The notes beneath the pieces were generated by a model, which saw only the letters and a program-made list of their open reading frames with translations, made no database searches and was not told the origin of the DNA. Positions 1-6,095 of a DNA stretch of 64,000 nucleotides are shown here, one piece after another. The DNA lies in the NCBI RefSeq assembly GCF_013623835.1, contig NZ_JABKDE010000002.1, positions 372,001-436,000 of the forward strand, written 5' to 3'. The DNA is from Brevibacterium oceani (GTDB taxonomy: Bacteria; Actinomycetota; Actinomycetes; Actinomycetales; Brevibacteriaceae). Position numbers and translations under genes: made by a program. Positions within the stretch are counted from its first letter, which is position 1. Each line of letters begins with the position of its first letter.

Positions 1-1
1 C

Positions 2-217
2 GACCTGCTTGTCGCCATCGATCTGACGCGCCGCCTGCGACGGCGGCACCACCGCAGGAGTGGGCGATGGCGGGTGCGACCTGCTGACCGCCCCGACCGA
101 CGAGCCGGCGGAATACATTCCGATGCCGCCGTGATTCACTGGGCATTTGGCAGCTGCCGTCGGACTCCGATGTCCACGGATCGGTGCTGTACAACCTGCC
201 ATTCTGATCCCCCTTGA
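2..217 (+). CDS. Possible 3' end of an upstream gene (partial)
   Basis: Frame 2 is open from the window edge to a TGA at 215-217. The first residues (DLLVAIDLTRR) look protein-like, but the rest is Arg/Cys-rich and could be chance reading in GC-rich DNA. No family is recognised. From 218 to about 405 I see no gene and no clear promoter. Confidence 0.2.
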   Translation, partial: DLLVAIDLTRRLRRRHHRRSGRWRVRPADRPDRRAGGIHSDAAVIHWAFGSCRRTPMSTDRCCTTCHSDPP

Positions 218-422
218 TCGACTGCTTTCCGCGCATTCTACCGAAAGCGCGCCACAACAGACCTTCTCCCCATTCCTATCGACGCACCTATAACTCCTCG
301 CTGAAGCGAAGCATCGGGCTACTTCTGGAACAAGCCTCCCGATGCACCTGGATCTCAGCGAGCACACTTCATCAGAGCCGACCAGGCGGCACTCACCCCC
401 AACCATGACAAGGAGAACCGCC

Positions 423-2000
423 ATGGCTCGATACAACCGCAACACCACCACGAACGCCCCACGCACCGCAGTGAGCACGGTCTCCCGCGACACGGCAGCG
501 CCGGACGCTCTGACCTTCGAGGGCGGTGCAGGCTGGCTGCGTGAGGCCCAGGCCGAGCTGTTCCTCGCCGCAGTCACCGACCTCAACGAGGACCTCTTCT
601 ACGAGAGCGCCGGCGACCGCGCCGAGCGCATCGAGCGCCTCGTCGCCGGGGTGGCCGTGAGCGATCCGACCTGGGTGCTCGGCCTCGTCGGCTGGCTGCG
701 CCGCACGGCGGGTCTGCGGTCTTCGGCGGTCAACGTCGCCGTCGCCGCGGCCCACGCACGCTTCGTCGCTCAGGCCGCCGGTCACACCCGAAAGATCGTC
801 GACGCGGCGATCGCCCGGGCCGACGAGCCCGCCGAACTGCTGGCCTGCTGGATCGCCCGGTACGGCCGCTCGATCCCGATCGCCGTCAAGCGCGGCGTCG
901 GCGACGGCGCGGTGCGCACCTGGAACGAGGCCAGCGTGCTGAAGTGGCGCGGCAAGGGTTCCCGCGGCGACGTGGGCATGCGCGACGTGCTCAACCTCGT
1001 CCACCCGAGCCCGAAGGACGCCCGGCAGGGCGCGCTGTTCGAGGCGATCCTCACCGAGGCCTACGGTCGAGAGGCGGTCCTCGACGACCTGCTCATCATG
1101 CGCGCCCGCAGGGACTTCCTGGCGCTCGGCCGCGGCGAGCAGCTCTCGACGCTGCTCGAGGACGGCTCGACGATCCGCCGCGACGCCGCTCTCACCCACG
1201 AGGTGATCGCCGGAGCGCTCGGCACCATCCCGGGCGAGGTCTGGGAGGAGCTGGTCGACTCGATGGGCTACACGGCCCTGATGATGAACCTGCGGCGCAT
1301 CGTCGAGTCGGGCGTCAGCGCCGAGGTCGTCCGAGAGGTCTCCGACCGCCTGGCCGACCCGGACGAGGTCCGCCGCTCCGGCGTCATGCCGGTGCGACTG
1401 CTCTCGGCCTACCGGAACGCGCCGCTGGAGTTCGCTCCGGCGCTGCAGAAGGCCATGGAGGTCTCGACCGAGAACGTCCCGGCCCTGAAGGGCCGCACGC
1501 TCGTGCTGGTCGACTGCTCGGGATCGATGAGCTACCCGCTCTCCGAGCGAGGCACGCTCACCCGCATGGACGCGGCCTCCGTCTTCGGTGCGGCCCTGGC
1601 CCTGCGGGGTGAGGACGTCACGCTGGTGCGCTTCGGCTCGGATTCCGAGGAAGTCGCGCACCGCCGCGGCGACGGCGTGCTCCGCCTCGCCGACCGGATG
1701 CCGTCCGACATGGGCGGCACGAACACCCGCGGGGCCGTCGACCGGCACTACGCCGGCCACGACCGGGTCATCGTCCTCACCGACGAGCAGGCGGGCTTTT
1801 CGGGCTACTACGGCCGCGGCGACGTCTTCGCGTCCGTACCGGAGAAGGTGCACGCCTTCACCTGGAACCTCGCGGGCTACCGCGCCGGCCACGCCCCCTC
1901 GGGAGCGCACCGGCACGCGTTCGGCGGCCTGTCCGACGCCAGCTTCGACCTGGTCGAGCGCGTCGAGCACGGCTTCGCCGGGGCGTGGCCCTGGGAGTGA
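423..2000 (+). CDS. TROVE domain / vWA protein (Ro60, Rsr-like)
   Basis: The 525-residue protein matches the Ro60/Rsr architecture: an N-terminal helical-repeat TROVE module (roughly residues 30-340) and a C-terminal von Willebrand A domain. The MIDAS motif DCSGS is at residues 364-368, and a second metal-site stretch (DEQAG) is near 454. The family forms a ring that binds Y RNAs and defective structured RNAs for quality control or decay. ATG 423 is chosen because AAGGAG precedes it; in-frame ATGs at 342 and 402 lack that spacing. The tRNA array starts 58 bases after the stop, so co-transcription is plausible. Bacterial rsr genes often have a tRNA-like Y RNA nearby, which makes the structured RNAs here candidate ligands. 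The family call is firm; the ligand is inference. Confidence 0.88.
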   Translation: MARYNRNTTTNAPRTAVSTVSRDTAAPDALTFEGGAGWLREAQAELFLAAVTDLNEDLFYESAGDRAERIERLVAGVAVSDPTWVLGLVGWLRRTAGLRSSAVNVAVAAAHARFVAQAAGHTRKIVDAAIARADEPAELLACWIARYGRSIPIAVKRGVGDGAVRTWNEASVLKWRGKGSRGDVGMRDVLNLVHPSPKDARQGALFEAILTEAYGREAVLDDLLIMRARRDFLALGRGEQLSTLLEDGSTIRRDAALTHEVIAGALGTIPGEVWEELVDSMGYTALMMNLRRIVESGVSAEVVREVSDRLADPDEVRRSGVMPVRLLSAYRNAPLEFAPALQKAMEVSTENVPALKGRTLVLVDCSGSMSYPLSERGTLTRMDAASVFGAALALRGEDVTLVRFGSDSEEVAHRRGDGVLRLADRMPSDMGGTNTRGAVDRHYAGHDRVIVLTDEQAGFSGYYGRGDVFASVPEKVHAFTWNLAGYRAGHAPSGAHRHAFGGLSDASFDLVERVEHGFAGAWPWE

Positions 2001-2014
2001 TCATCTCCCGATCC

Positions 2015-2053
2015 GCCCGTCGGCGCTGCAGCGATCCTGCGGCGTCGACGGGC
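2015..2053 (+). other. 17-bp hairpin between TROVE gene and tRNA array
   Basis: GCCCGTCGGCGCTGCAG pairs with CTGCGGCGTCGACGGGC around the loop CGATC, with two G-T wobbles. There is no T-tract, so it is more likely an RNA-processing or transcript-boundary stem than a simple terminator. The first tRNA begins five bases later. Confidence 0.5.
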
Positions 2054-2057
2054 GCGA

Positions 2058-2130
2058 GCCGGACTAGCTCAGCGGTGAGAGCGCCGACCTGATACGTCGG
2101 AGGCCCCTGGTTCGATCCCAGGGTTCGGCA
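2058..2130 (+). tRNA. tRNA-Ile(GAT)
   Basis: Acceptor GCCGGAC pairs with GTTCGGC. The D-stem is GCTC/GAGC, the anticodon arm CCGAC-CTGATAC-GTCGG and the T-arm CCTGG/CCAGG. Discriminator A, no encoded CCA. First gene of the array. Confidence 0.93.
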
Positions 2131-2150
2131 CGACGGCGACGAGCCGTTTC

Positions 2151-2223
2151 GCGAGCATCGTACAGAGGCCCAGTACCTCTGCCTTCCAAGCAGATGACGC
2201 CGGTTCGAATCCGGCTGCTCGCT
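2151..2223 (+). tRNA. tRNA-Gly(TCC)
   Basis: Acceptor GCGAGCA/TGCTCGC. The anticodon arm TCTGC-CTTCCAA-GCAGA gives anticodon TCC. The T-loop is TTCGAAT and the D-stem GTAC/GTAC. A small hairpin (ACGGC/GCCGT) lies in the spacer before it. Confidence 0.92.
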
Positions 2224-2255
2224 CGACGCCCGCCGGGAGCGCGATCCCGGCACCT

Positions 2256-2328
2256 GGTCCTGTGGAGGAGCGGAGTCCTCGTCTGCCCGTCACGCAGAAG
2301 ATCGCCGGTTCGAACCCGGTCAGGACCG
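2256..2328 (+). tRNA. tRNA-Asp(GTC)
   Basis: Acceptor GGTCCTG/CAGGACC. The anticodon arm TCTGC-CCGTCAC-GCAGA gives GTC. T-arm GCCGG/CCGGT. Preceded by a GCCGGGA/TCCCGGC hairpin in the spacer at about 2230-2250. Confidence 0.92.
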
Positions 2329-2352
2329 CGAGGACGCCCTGACGTCCTGCAT

Positions 2353-2438
2353 GGAGAGTGACTCCCCAGCGGTGGGGAGCCGGCCTCGAAAACCGGGCGA
2401 GGGAGCGATCCCCAGCAGTTCGACTCTGTCTCTCTCCG
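2353..2438 (+). tRNA. tRNA-Ser(CGA)
   Basis: Class II tRNA with a long variable arm. Acceptor GGAGAG/CTCTCC. Anticodon loop CTCGAAA gives CGA. The anticodon stem carries a C-A mismatch next to the loop and the T-stem has imperfect pairs, so it is more degenerate than its neighbours. Confidence 0.85.
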
Positions 2439-2443
2439 CTCAT

Positions 2444-2518
2444 TCCCCCGAAGCACACCAGGCGAGTGCGCCGCCCTGTTAAGGCGGAGACAGGTTGGTT
2501 CGAGTCCAGCCGGGGGAG
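2444..2518 (+). tRNA. tRNA-Asn(GTT)
   Basis: Acceptor TCCCCCG/CGGGGGA. The anticodon arm CCGCC-CTGTTAA-GGCGG gives GTT. D-stem GCAC/GTGC. Only five bases separate it from the preceding tRNA-Ser. Confidence 0.93.
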
Positions 2519-2536
2519 CGAGACGGCGCGCGGCGC

Positions 2537-2571
2537 GATCGTCTTCGATCGGAGGTTGCACCTCTGATCGG
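2537..2571 (+). other. Tandem hairpins in the tRNA array
   Basis: Between tRNA-Asn and tRNA-Thr are GATCG-TCTT-CGATC and a 10-bp hairpin GATCGGAGGT-TGC-ACCTCTGATC sharing the central GATC. They do not complete a cloverleaf. They may be tRNA debris or processing signals. Confidence 0.4.
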
Positions 2572-2624
2572 TTCAAAGCTCGGACCCATGGGACGCCTTG
2601 GGCCCCGCAGCCACGCCGCATTCC

Positions 2625-2698
2625 GCTCCGATAGCTCAGTCGGCCAGAGCGCTCGTTTCGTAATCGAGAAGTCGCGGGTTCGAATCCCGCTCGGAGCT
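2625..2698 (+). tRNA. tRNA-Thr(CGT)
   Basis: Acceptor GCTCCGA/TCGGAGC. Anticodon loop TTCGTAA gives CGT. The T-arm GCGGG/CCCGC is perfect. A T-T mismatch closes the anticodon loop. Confidence 0.92.
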
Positions 2699-2730
2699 CG
2701 ACGGCCCGCAGCGCGCCGCAAGCGCTGCAT

Positions 2731-2814
2731 GGAGAGTTGGCAGAGCGGCAATGCAGCGCCTTGCTAAGGCGTCGTCCCTGACGGGGCGCGCGGGTTCGAT
2801 CCCCGCACTCTCCG
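2731..2814 (+). tRNA. tRNA-Ser(GCT)
   Basis: Class II tRNA. Acceptor GGAGAGT/ACTCTCC. The anticodon arm GCGCC-TTGCTAA-GGCGT gives GCT. The long variable arm is GTCCC...GGGGC and the T-arm GCGGG/CCCGC. Confidence 0.92.
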
Positions 2815-2818
2815 CTCG

Positions 2819-2891
2819 CGCTGGATAGCTCAGTCGGAAGAGCAGCGGCCTCATGAGCCGAGGGTCGGTGGTTCGAGCCCACCTCCAGCGA
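2819..2891 (+). tRNA. tRNA-Met(CAT)
   Basis: Acceptor CGCTGGA/TCCAGCG. Anticodon loop CTCATGA gives CAT. The anticodon stem lacks the three G-C pairs of initiators, so it is an elongator Met or, less likely, a CAT-reading Ile tRNA. Confidence 0.88.
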
Positions 2892-2893
2892 CG

Positions 2894-2929
2894 GGTGCGG
2901 CACGGGGCTGAAAACCTCGGGTGCGCACC
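2894..2929 (+). other. Hairpin carrying a tRNA-Phe-like anticodon loop
   Basis: GGTGC, GCAC and GGGG pair in series with CCTC, GTGC and GCACC (small bulges), capped by the seven-base loop CTGAAAA. That loop is a canonical Phe anticodon loop (GAA). No D-arm, T-arm or acceptor stem surrounds it. It is either a tRNA remnant or an anticodon-arm mimic. Confidence 0.45.
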
Positions 2930-2994
2930 AAGAAGAGACCGAGCCGGATGGCCCCGGCGACGTCTCGACCTGCGGAGCGGCCATGCTCCGTTGA

Positions 2995-3065
2995 TCCCCC
3001 GTCGTCCAACGGCAGGACGCCTGGCTCTGGACCAGGAGACCGAGGTTCGAATCCTTGCGGGGGAG
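2995..3065 (+). tRNA. tRNA-Gln(CTG)
   Basis: Acceptor TCCCCCG/CGGGGGA. D-stem GTCC/GGAC. The anticodon arm CCTGG-CTCTGGA-CCAGG gives CTG. T-arm CGAGG/CCTTG. Confidence 0.93.
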
Positions 3066-3092
3066 CGGGATGCAGCGACTGCTGCATCACAT

Positions 3093-3167
3093 GGTGGCTG
3101 TAGCTCAGCTGGCAGAGCGCCTGAATGTGGCTCAGGAGGTCGCCGGTTCAACCCCGGTCAGTCACCC
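3093..3167 (+). tRNA. tRNA-His(GTG)
   Basis: Acceptor GGTGGCT/AGTCACC. The anticodon arm CCTGA-ATGTGGC-TCAGG gives GTG. The D-stem is standard and the discriminator is C, as expected for His. Confidence 0.92.
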
Positions 3168-3199
3168 GGGACGCCGCACGTCGTCACCCACGTGCACCC

Positions 3200-3272
3200 G
3201 CCCGCATGGCGCAACGGACAGCGCACCGGCTTGCGAAGCCGGAGGCTGCAGGTTCGAGTCCTGCTGCGGGCA
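3200..3272 (+). tRNA. tRNA-Arg(GCG)
   Basis: Acceptor GCCCGCA/TGCGGGC. The anticodon arm CCGGC-TTGCGAA-GCCGG gives GCG. Most bacteria read CGU/CGC with an ACG (inosine) anticodon, so a genomic GCG anticodon is unusual. Confidence 0.9.
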
Positions 3273-3273
3273 C

Positions 3274-3411
3274 GATTCGCGAGAAGCGAAGAGGACGGCT
3301 ACTTCCACTGCTAATGGGGAGGCTGCGGGTTCGAGTCCCGTCTGGCCAGCGGCCAGTAGCTCAATCGGCAGAGCGCCTATGTTCCGTCCTCGACCAGATC
3401 TCTCGCGAGTC
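3274..3411 (+). tRNA. Candidate circularly permuted tRNA inside a long paired flank
   Basis: Order on the strand is 3' half first, then 5' half. Bases 3305-3349 supply an anticodon loop CTGCTAA, variable AGGCT, T-arm GCGGG-TTCGAGT-CCCGT and acceptor strand CTGGCC. Bases 3350-3377 supply acceptor GGCCAG, TA, D-arm GCTC/GAGC and two bases of the anticodon stem. Joining C3377 to C3305 would give a perfect CCCCA/TGGGG anticodon stem; anticodon GCT is tentative. The flanks pair outside the body: 3274-3284 with 3401-3411 (11 bp) and GAGGACGG 3291-3298 with CCGTCCTC 3384-3391. It fits exactly between tRNA-Arg and tRNA-Phe. The alternative is two tRNA fragments abutting by deletion, but the paired flanks argue against that. 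Confidence 0.5.
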
Positions 3412-3414
3412 CTC

Positions 3415-3486
3415 GTCCTTGAAGCTCAGGTGGCAGAGCGCCCGGCTGAAGACCGGGAGGTGCAGGTTCGACGCCTGCCGAGGACA
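3415..3486 (+). tRNA. tRNA-Phe(GAA)
   Basis: Acceptor GTCCTTG/CGAGGAC (one wobble). The anticodon arm CCCGG-CTGAAGA-CCGGG gives GAA. T-arm GCAGG/CCTGC. Starts three bases after the paired flank of the permuted candidate. Confidence 0.92.
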
Positions 3487-3487
3487 C

Positions 3488-3562
3488 GGCTCCATCGTCT
3501 AGCCCGGTCCAGGACAGGAGATTCTCAATCTCCCGACACCGGTTCGAATCCGGTTGGAGTCA
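3488..3562 (+). tRNA. tRNA-Glu(CTC)
   Basis: Acceptor GGCTCCA/TGGAGTC. The anticodon arm GGAGA-TTCTCAA-TCTCC gives CTC. T-arm ACCGG/CCGGT. One base from the preceding tRNA. Confidence 0.92.
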
Positions 3563-3566
3563 CCAG

Positions 3567-3640
3567 GCCCGCATAGCTCAGTGGATCAGAGCGCCCGCCT
3601 CCGGAGCGGGAGGCCGCAGGTTCGAGTCCTGCTGCGGGCG
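3567..3640 (+). tRNA. tRNA-Arg(CCG)
   Basis: Acceptor GCCCGCA/TGCGGGC. The anticodon arm CCCGC-CTCCGGA-GCGGG gives CCG. T-arm GCAGG/CCTGC. Acceptor and T-arm are nearly identical to tRNA-Arg(GCG), suggesting duplication. Confidence 0.93.
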
Positions 3641-3666
3641 CTCGTCCACCCGACCACCCATGACCG

Positions 3667-3739
3667 GCCCTCGAAGCTCAACGGACCGAGCAGCGGTCTC
3701 CTACACCGACGGATGCGGGTTCGAATCCCGCCGAGGGCG
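3667..3739 (+). tRNA. tRNA-Arg(CCT)
   Basis: Acceptor GCCCTCG/CGAGGGC. Anticodon loop CTCCTAC gives CCT. T-arm GCGGG/CCCGC. The outermost anticodon-stem pair is a G-A mismatch. Confidence 0.9.
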
Positions 3740-3752
3740 CACATCCACACCT

Positions 3753-3824
3753 GGCGAGCTGGCCGAGCGGCAGAGGCTGCGGGCCGCAACCCCGTGCAGA
3801 CCGGTTCGACTCCGGTGCTCGCCT
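3753..3824 (+). tRNA. tRNA-Cys(GCA) with C33
   Basis: Acceptor GGCGAGC/GCTCGCC. The D-arm resembles tRNA-Cys. Anticodon stem GCGGG/CCCGT with loop CCGCAAC gives GCA, but position 33 is C instead of the near-universal T. T-arm ACCGG/CCGGT. Last gene of the array. Confidence 0.8.
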
Positions 3825-3901
3825 CCACCCATGACATCCGCTGCTGAGTCGTCGTCCACGACAGCCCTGCAGGCCACCCATCGAAGAGAAAGAGCGAGAC
3901 C

Positions 3902-4426
3902 ATGCGAATACGCAGCCGTGGCGCGTCCGTCGCCGTGCTCAACGCGTCCTTCGAGCCGCTGGGCATCGTGACCCTGCACCGGGCGATGGTCTTCCTCGCC
4001 CGTGAGCGCGCCACGGTCATCGAGGCGGTGCCGGACGCCTACGTCCAGACCGCCGGCGACCGAGTCTTCAACATGCCGCGGGTCATCGCCTTCCGCGACA
4101 TGGTCAGGTCCGTCTCCGCGTACTCGCCTATGCCGTGGTCCCGCCGCGGTCTGCTGGTCCGCGACGAGCACCGCTGCGCCTACTGCGGCGCTGCGGGCGC
4201 TGCCACGGTCGACCACGTCCTGCCCCGTTCCCGCGGCGGCCGGAACGCCTGGCTGAACACCGTGGCCGCCTGCGGTCCGTGCAACGGACGAAAGGCCGAC
4301 CGCACGCCTGAAGAGGCAGGCATGGAGCTGCTCTGGCAGCCCCGCGAGGTCACTCGCCGAGACACGCTCGTCGTCGGCATCGCCCAGCTCGGAGCCGACC
4401 TCGAGGCCATCGGCCTGGCAGTCTGA
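3902..4426 (+). CDS. HNH endonuclease
   Basis: The 174-residue protein has an HNH fold with two zinc-binding Cys pairs, CAYC (92-95) and CGPC (124-127). They flank the catalytic DH at 104-105 (VDHVLPRSRGG), with Asn 128 directly after the last Cys. This is the compact actinobacterial HNH type. The N-terminal 85 residues form a conserved domain seen with these nucleases (LNASFEPLG...). The ATG follows a purine-rich GAAAGAGCGAG site. A strong terminator follows at 4438-4477, so it is a single-gene unit directly downstream of the tRNA array. It could be a homing-type or recombination nuclease; no intron is visible. Confidence 0.88.
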   Translation: MRIRSRGASVAVLNASFEPLGIVTLHRAMVFLARERATVIEAVPDAYVQTAGDRVFNMPRVIAFRDMVRSVSAYSPMPWSRRGLLVRDEHRCAYCGAAGAATVDHVLPRSRGGRNAWLNTVAACGPCNGRKADRTPEEAGMELLWQPREVTRRDTLVVGIAQLGADLEAIGLAV

Positions 4427-4437
4427 CTCGGCTTCTC

Positions 4438-4477
4438 AGCGCCCCGTCGACTGCATCCGCAGATGCGACGGGGCGCT
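4438..4477 (+). terminator. Terminator hairpin after the HNH gene
   Basis: AGCGCCCCGTCG pairs with CGACGGGGCGCT around a 16-base loop; no long T-run. Confidence 0.65.
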
Positions 4478-4540
4478 GTCGTCGTTCGGAGCCCTACGTC
4501 CTCCAGCGCAGGAGGCGGGTGCTGGGGGGGCGGGGAGGGC

Positions 4541-4571
4541 CCGGCGGAGCCGGTCCGGAAGCAGTGGTGAC
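4541..4571 (+). repeat. Dispersed triloop hairpin, copy 1
   Basis: CCGGC-GGA-GCCGG followed by TCCGG and TGAC. Lies 32 bases ahead of the ATG of the zinc-ribbon gene at 4603. Confidence 0.55.
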
Positions 4572-4602
4572 GAAGAACATCACCGCTCACACGGAGGTCG
4601 CC

Positions 4603-4734
4603 ATGTCCTGCCCCAACTGCACCTGCACCCACGACGCCGACGTCGAGATGGAGTCCAGTGCCCGCAGCGTCCGTCAGCGGGGGAGCATCACCTACACCTG
4701 CTCGGTGTGCGGCTACGCCGAGACCCGGGCCTGA
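4603..4734 (+). CDS. Small zinc-ribbon protein
   Basis: A 43-residue protein with two knuckles, CPNC near the N-terminus and CSVC near the C-terminus, and little else. The motif spacing suits one zinc ion. ATG 4603 follows CGGAGG at good spacing; the frame is open further upstream but lacks a better start. A stop-to-start gap of 14 bases leads to the next gene, so both are probably one operon. Function is unknown. Confidence 0.7.
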   Translation: MSCPNCTCTHDADVEMESSARSVRQRGSITYTCSVCGYAETRA

Positions 4735-4748
4735 GCGACGGGAACGCC

Positions 4749-5087
4749 ATGATCACCATCGCTCCCGTTCAGTCCGGTCGCCACCTGGAGATCACTCTCA
4801 ACCGGGACGTGCTCGAGGACGAGCAGGCACTGGACGCCGTGCTGAAGAGCCTCGGCAAGAGCCGGTACGAGTCGCACCGCGCGATCGCGGCGCAGATCGA
4901 GGCTCAGCTCGCCTCTCCGTTGCCGCTGATCCGCTTCAGTCTCAACCCCTCCGCGGCCGCCCGCATCGAGAACTCGCTGCGGTTCCGCCTCGAGGCCCGC
5001 GGGAAGTACCGCGACTGGGGTCAGGTCGACCTCCACCAGAAGCTGTGCCGAGTCCTCGGCATGCACCGTCCGTCGGTCTTCGCCTGA
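4749..5087 (+). CDS. Hypothetical protein, paralogue of the 15248 gene
   Basis: 112 residues, no recognised domain. The stretch SRYESHRAIAA (about residues 38-48) recurs as SEYESHRTIAA in the product of 15248..15628, and both are followed by a ...NPSA... segment. They are therefore diverged copies of an element-specific family. ATG 4749 overlaps no other gene and lies after a weak GGAACG. The predicted fold is mostly helical. Function unknown. Confidence 0.65.
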   Translation: MITIAPVQSGRHLEITLNRDVLEDEQALDAVLKSLGKSRYESHRAIAAQIEAQLASPLPLIRFSLNPSAAARIENSLRFRLEARGKYRDWGQVDLHQKLCRVLGMHRPSVFA

Positions 5088-5111
5088 GGCGCAGGACCGG
5101 CACCACAGACC

Positions 5112-5278
5112 GACTCCGACCGCCGTCACGACGACAGCCGCGCCAGTGCTGCGAGGCGTCCGAGCCGCGTTCGATCCGCGAGAAGCAGCTGCACGCGCAG
5201 CCACGCCGCAATGGACGAGCGCGCCGGCCTCCCGCCAGCGAGAGCACCGCGGCGGCGGTCGGGGTCACCCCCTTTTTT
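5112..5278 (+). ncRNA. Candidate structured RNA with tRNA-like T-arm and terminator
   Basis: No ORF of quality fills 5088-5300. GACTCCGACCGCCG (5112-5125) pairs with CGGCGGTCGGGGTC (5253-5266) as a 14-bp closing stem. Inside lies a T-arm lookalike, CGCG-TTCGATC-CGCG (5166-5180), and a GCAGCTGC palindrome. Immediately after comes GGGG-TCA-CCCC and six T's (5261-5278), the best intrinsic terminator in this part of the window. A stem-closed RNA with a tRNA-like arm resembles bacterial Y RNAs (YrlA), which bind TROVE proteins. Its position 3.1 kb after the TROVE gene makes that an attractive inference only. Confidence 0.45.
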
Positions 5279-5300
5279 CACCAGCACCGAGGAGGCACCC

Positions 5301-6095
5301 ATGACCATCGAGACGTACTTGCGCACCAACGACGAGACCGTCCTCTTCCTGGCCGAGTACGGCTCACGGGCGTACGGCACCGCAACCGATGCCAGCGACC
5401 ACGACCTCATGGGTATCTACCTCGAGTCCGACGACCAGATCTACGGACTCGCCGAGGCAAAGACGAAGCAGACCGACCTCGGCCGACGCTCCACCTCCGC
5501 CGACACGGATGTCACGCTGCACCCGCTGCGCAAGTACGTCTCGCTGGCGGCGAAGGGCAACCCCACGGTGCTCTCGCTGCTGTGGAGCCCGGAGCACCTC
5601 GTCGAGACGACTTCAGCGGCCGCTCGGCTGCTCATCGAGAACCGCTCGCTGTTCGTCACCAAGCAGGCGATCGCCTCGCACATGGGCTATGCGCTCAGCC
5701 AGCGCAAGGCGCTGACCGGGGAGCGGTCCAAGCGCACGAACCGGCCCGAGCTGGTCGAGAAGCACGGCTACGACACGAAGTTCGCCGGGCACCTGCTCCG
5801 GCTGCTCATCCAAGGCGTCGCCCTCGTCGAGACCGGCGGCTACGAGCTGCCGATGCCGCGGGGCCAGCGCGCGCTGGTCACGGCCACGCGGGCCGGCGAA
5901 CTGAGCCTGGAGGACGTCCTGGATCGGGCAGACGCCCTCACCGAGAAGCTGCGCAGCCTCGACGAGGAGTGCGGCCTGCCGAAGCGGCCCGACACGGACC
6001 GCGTCGACGCGCTGCTGAAGGACCTCCGGCAGACGGCGCTCGACGAGGGCCGACCCACCGACGACCGACCCCACCGAGAAGGACTGAGCCCTTGA
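5301..6095 (+). CDS. Nucleotidyltransferase, RlaP-type (DNA polymerase beta superfamily)
   Basis: 264 residues. The nucleotidyltransferase core is at the N-terminus: GS at 21-22, then SDHDLMGIY with metal-binding Asp 33 and Asp 35. The C-terminal helical half (QRKALTGE... KHGYDTKFAGHLLRLL) fits the RlaP family, members of which are often associated with RNA ligases in RNA-repair or tailing contexts. No ligase is adjacent here. ATG 5301 has GAGGAGG at ideal spacing. Its stop overlaps the start of the oligoribonuclease-like gene by four bases, indicating translational coupling. The family is recognised with good confidence; the RNA substrate is inferred from context. Confidence 0.85.
   Translation: MTIETYLRTNDETVLFLAEYGSRAYGTATDASDHDLMGIYLESDDQIYGLAEAKTKQTDLGRRSTSADTDVTLHPLRKYVSLAAKGNPTVLSLLWSPEHLVETTSAAARLLIENRSLFVTKQAIASHMGYALSQRKALTGERSKRTNRPELVEKHGYDTKFAGHLLRLLIQGVALVETGGYELPMPRGQRALVTATRAGELSLEDVLDRADALTEKLRSLDEECGLPKRPDTDRVDALLKDLRQTALDEGRPTDDRPHREGLSP

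Noticed and set aside
2537..2571. Possible extra tRNA (Cys or Ala) between tRNA-Asn and tRNA-Thr
   Set aside because: A GCA/TGC-like loop can be drawn, but no acceptor or T-stem pairs; the DNA folds better as simple hairpins.
4658..6095. Long open frame running through the 4749 and RlaP genes
   Set aside because: Only its 3' part (from TTG 6092) has protein character; the rest is Arg/Pro-rich frame-shifted reading of the genes in other frames.
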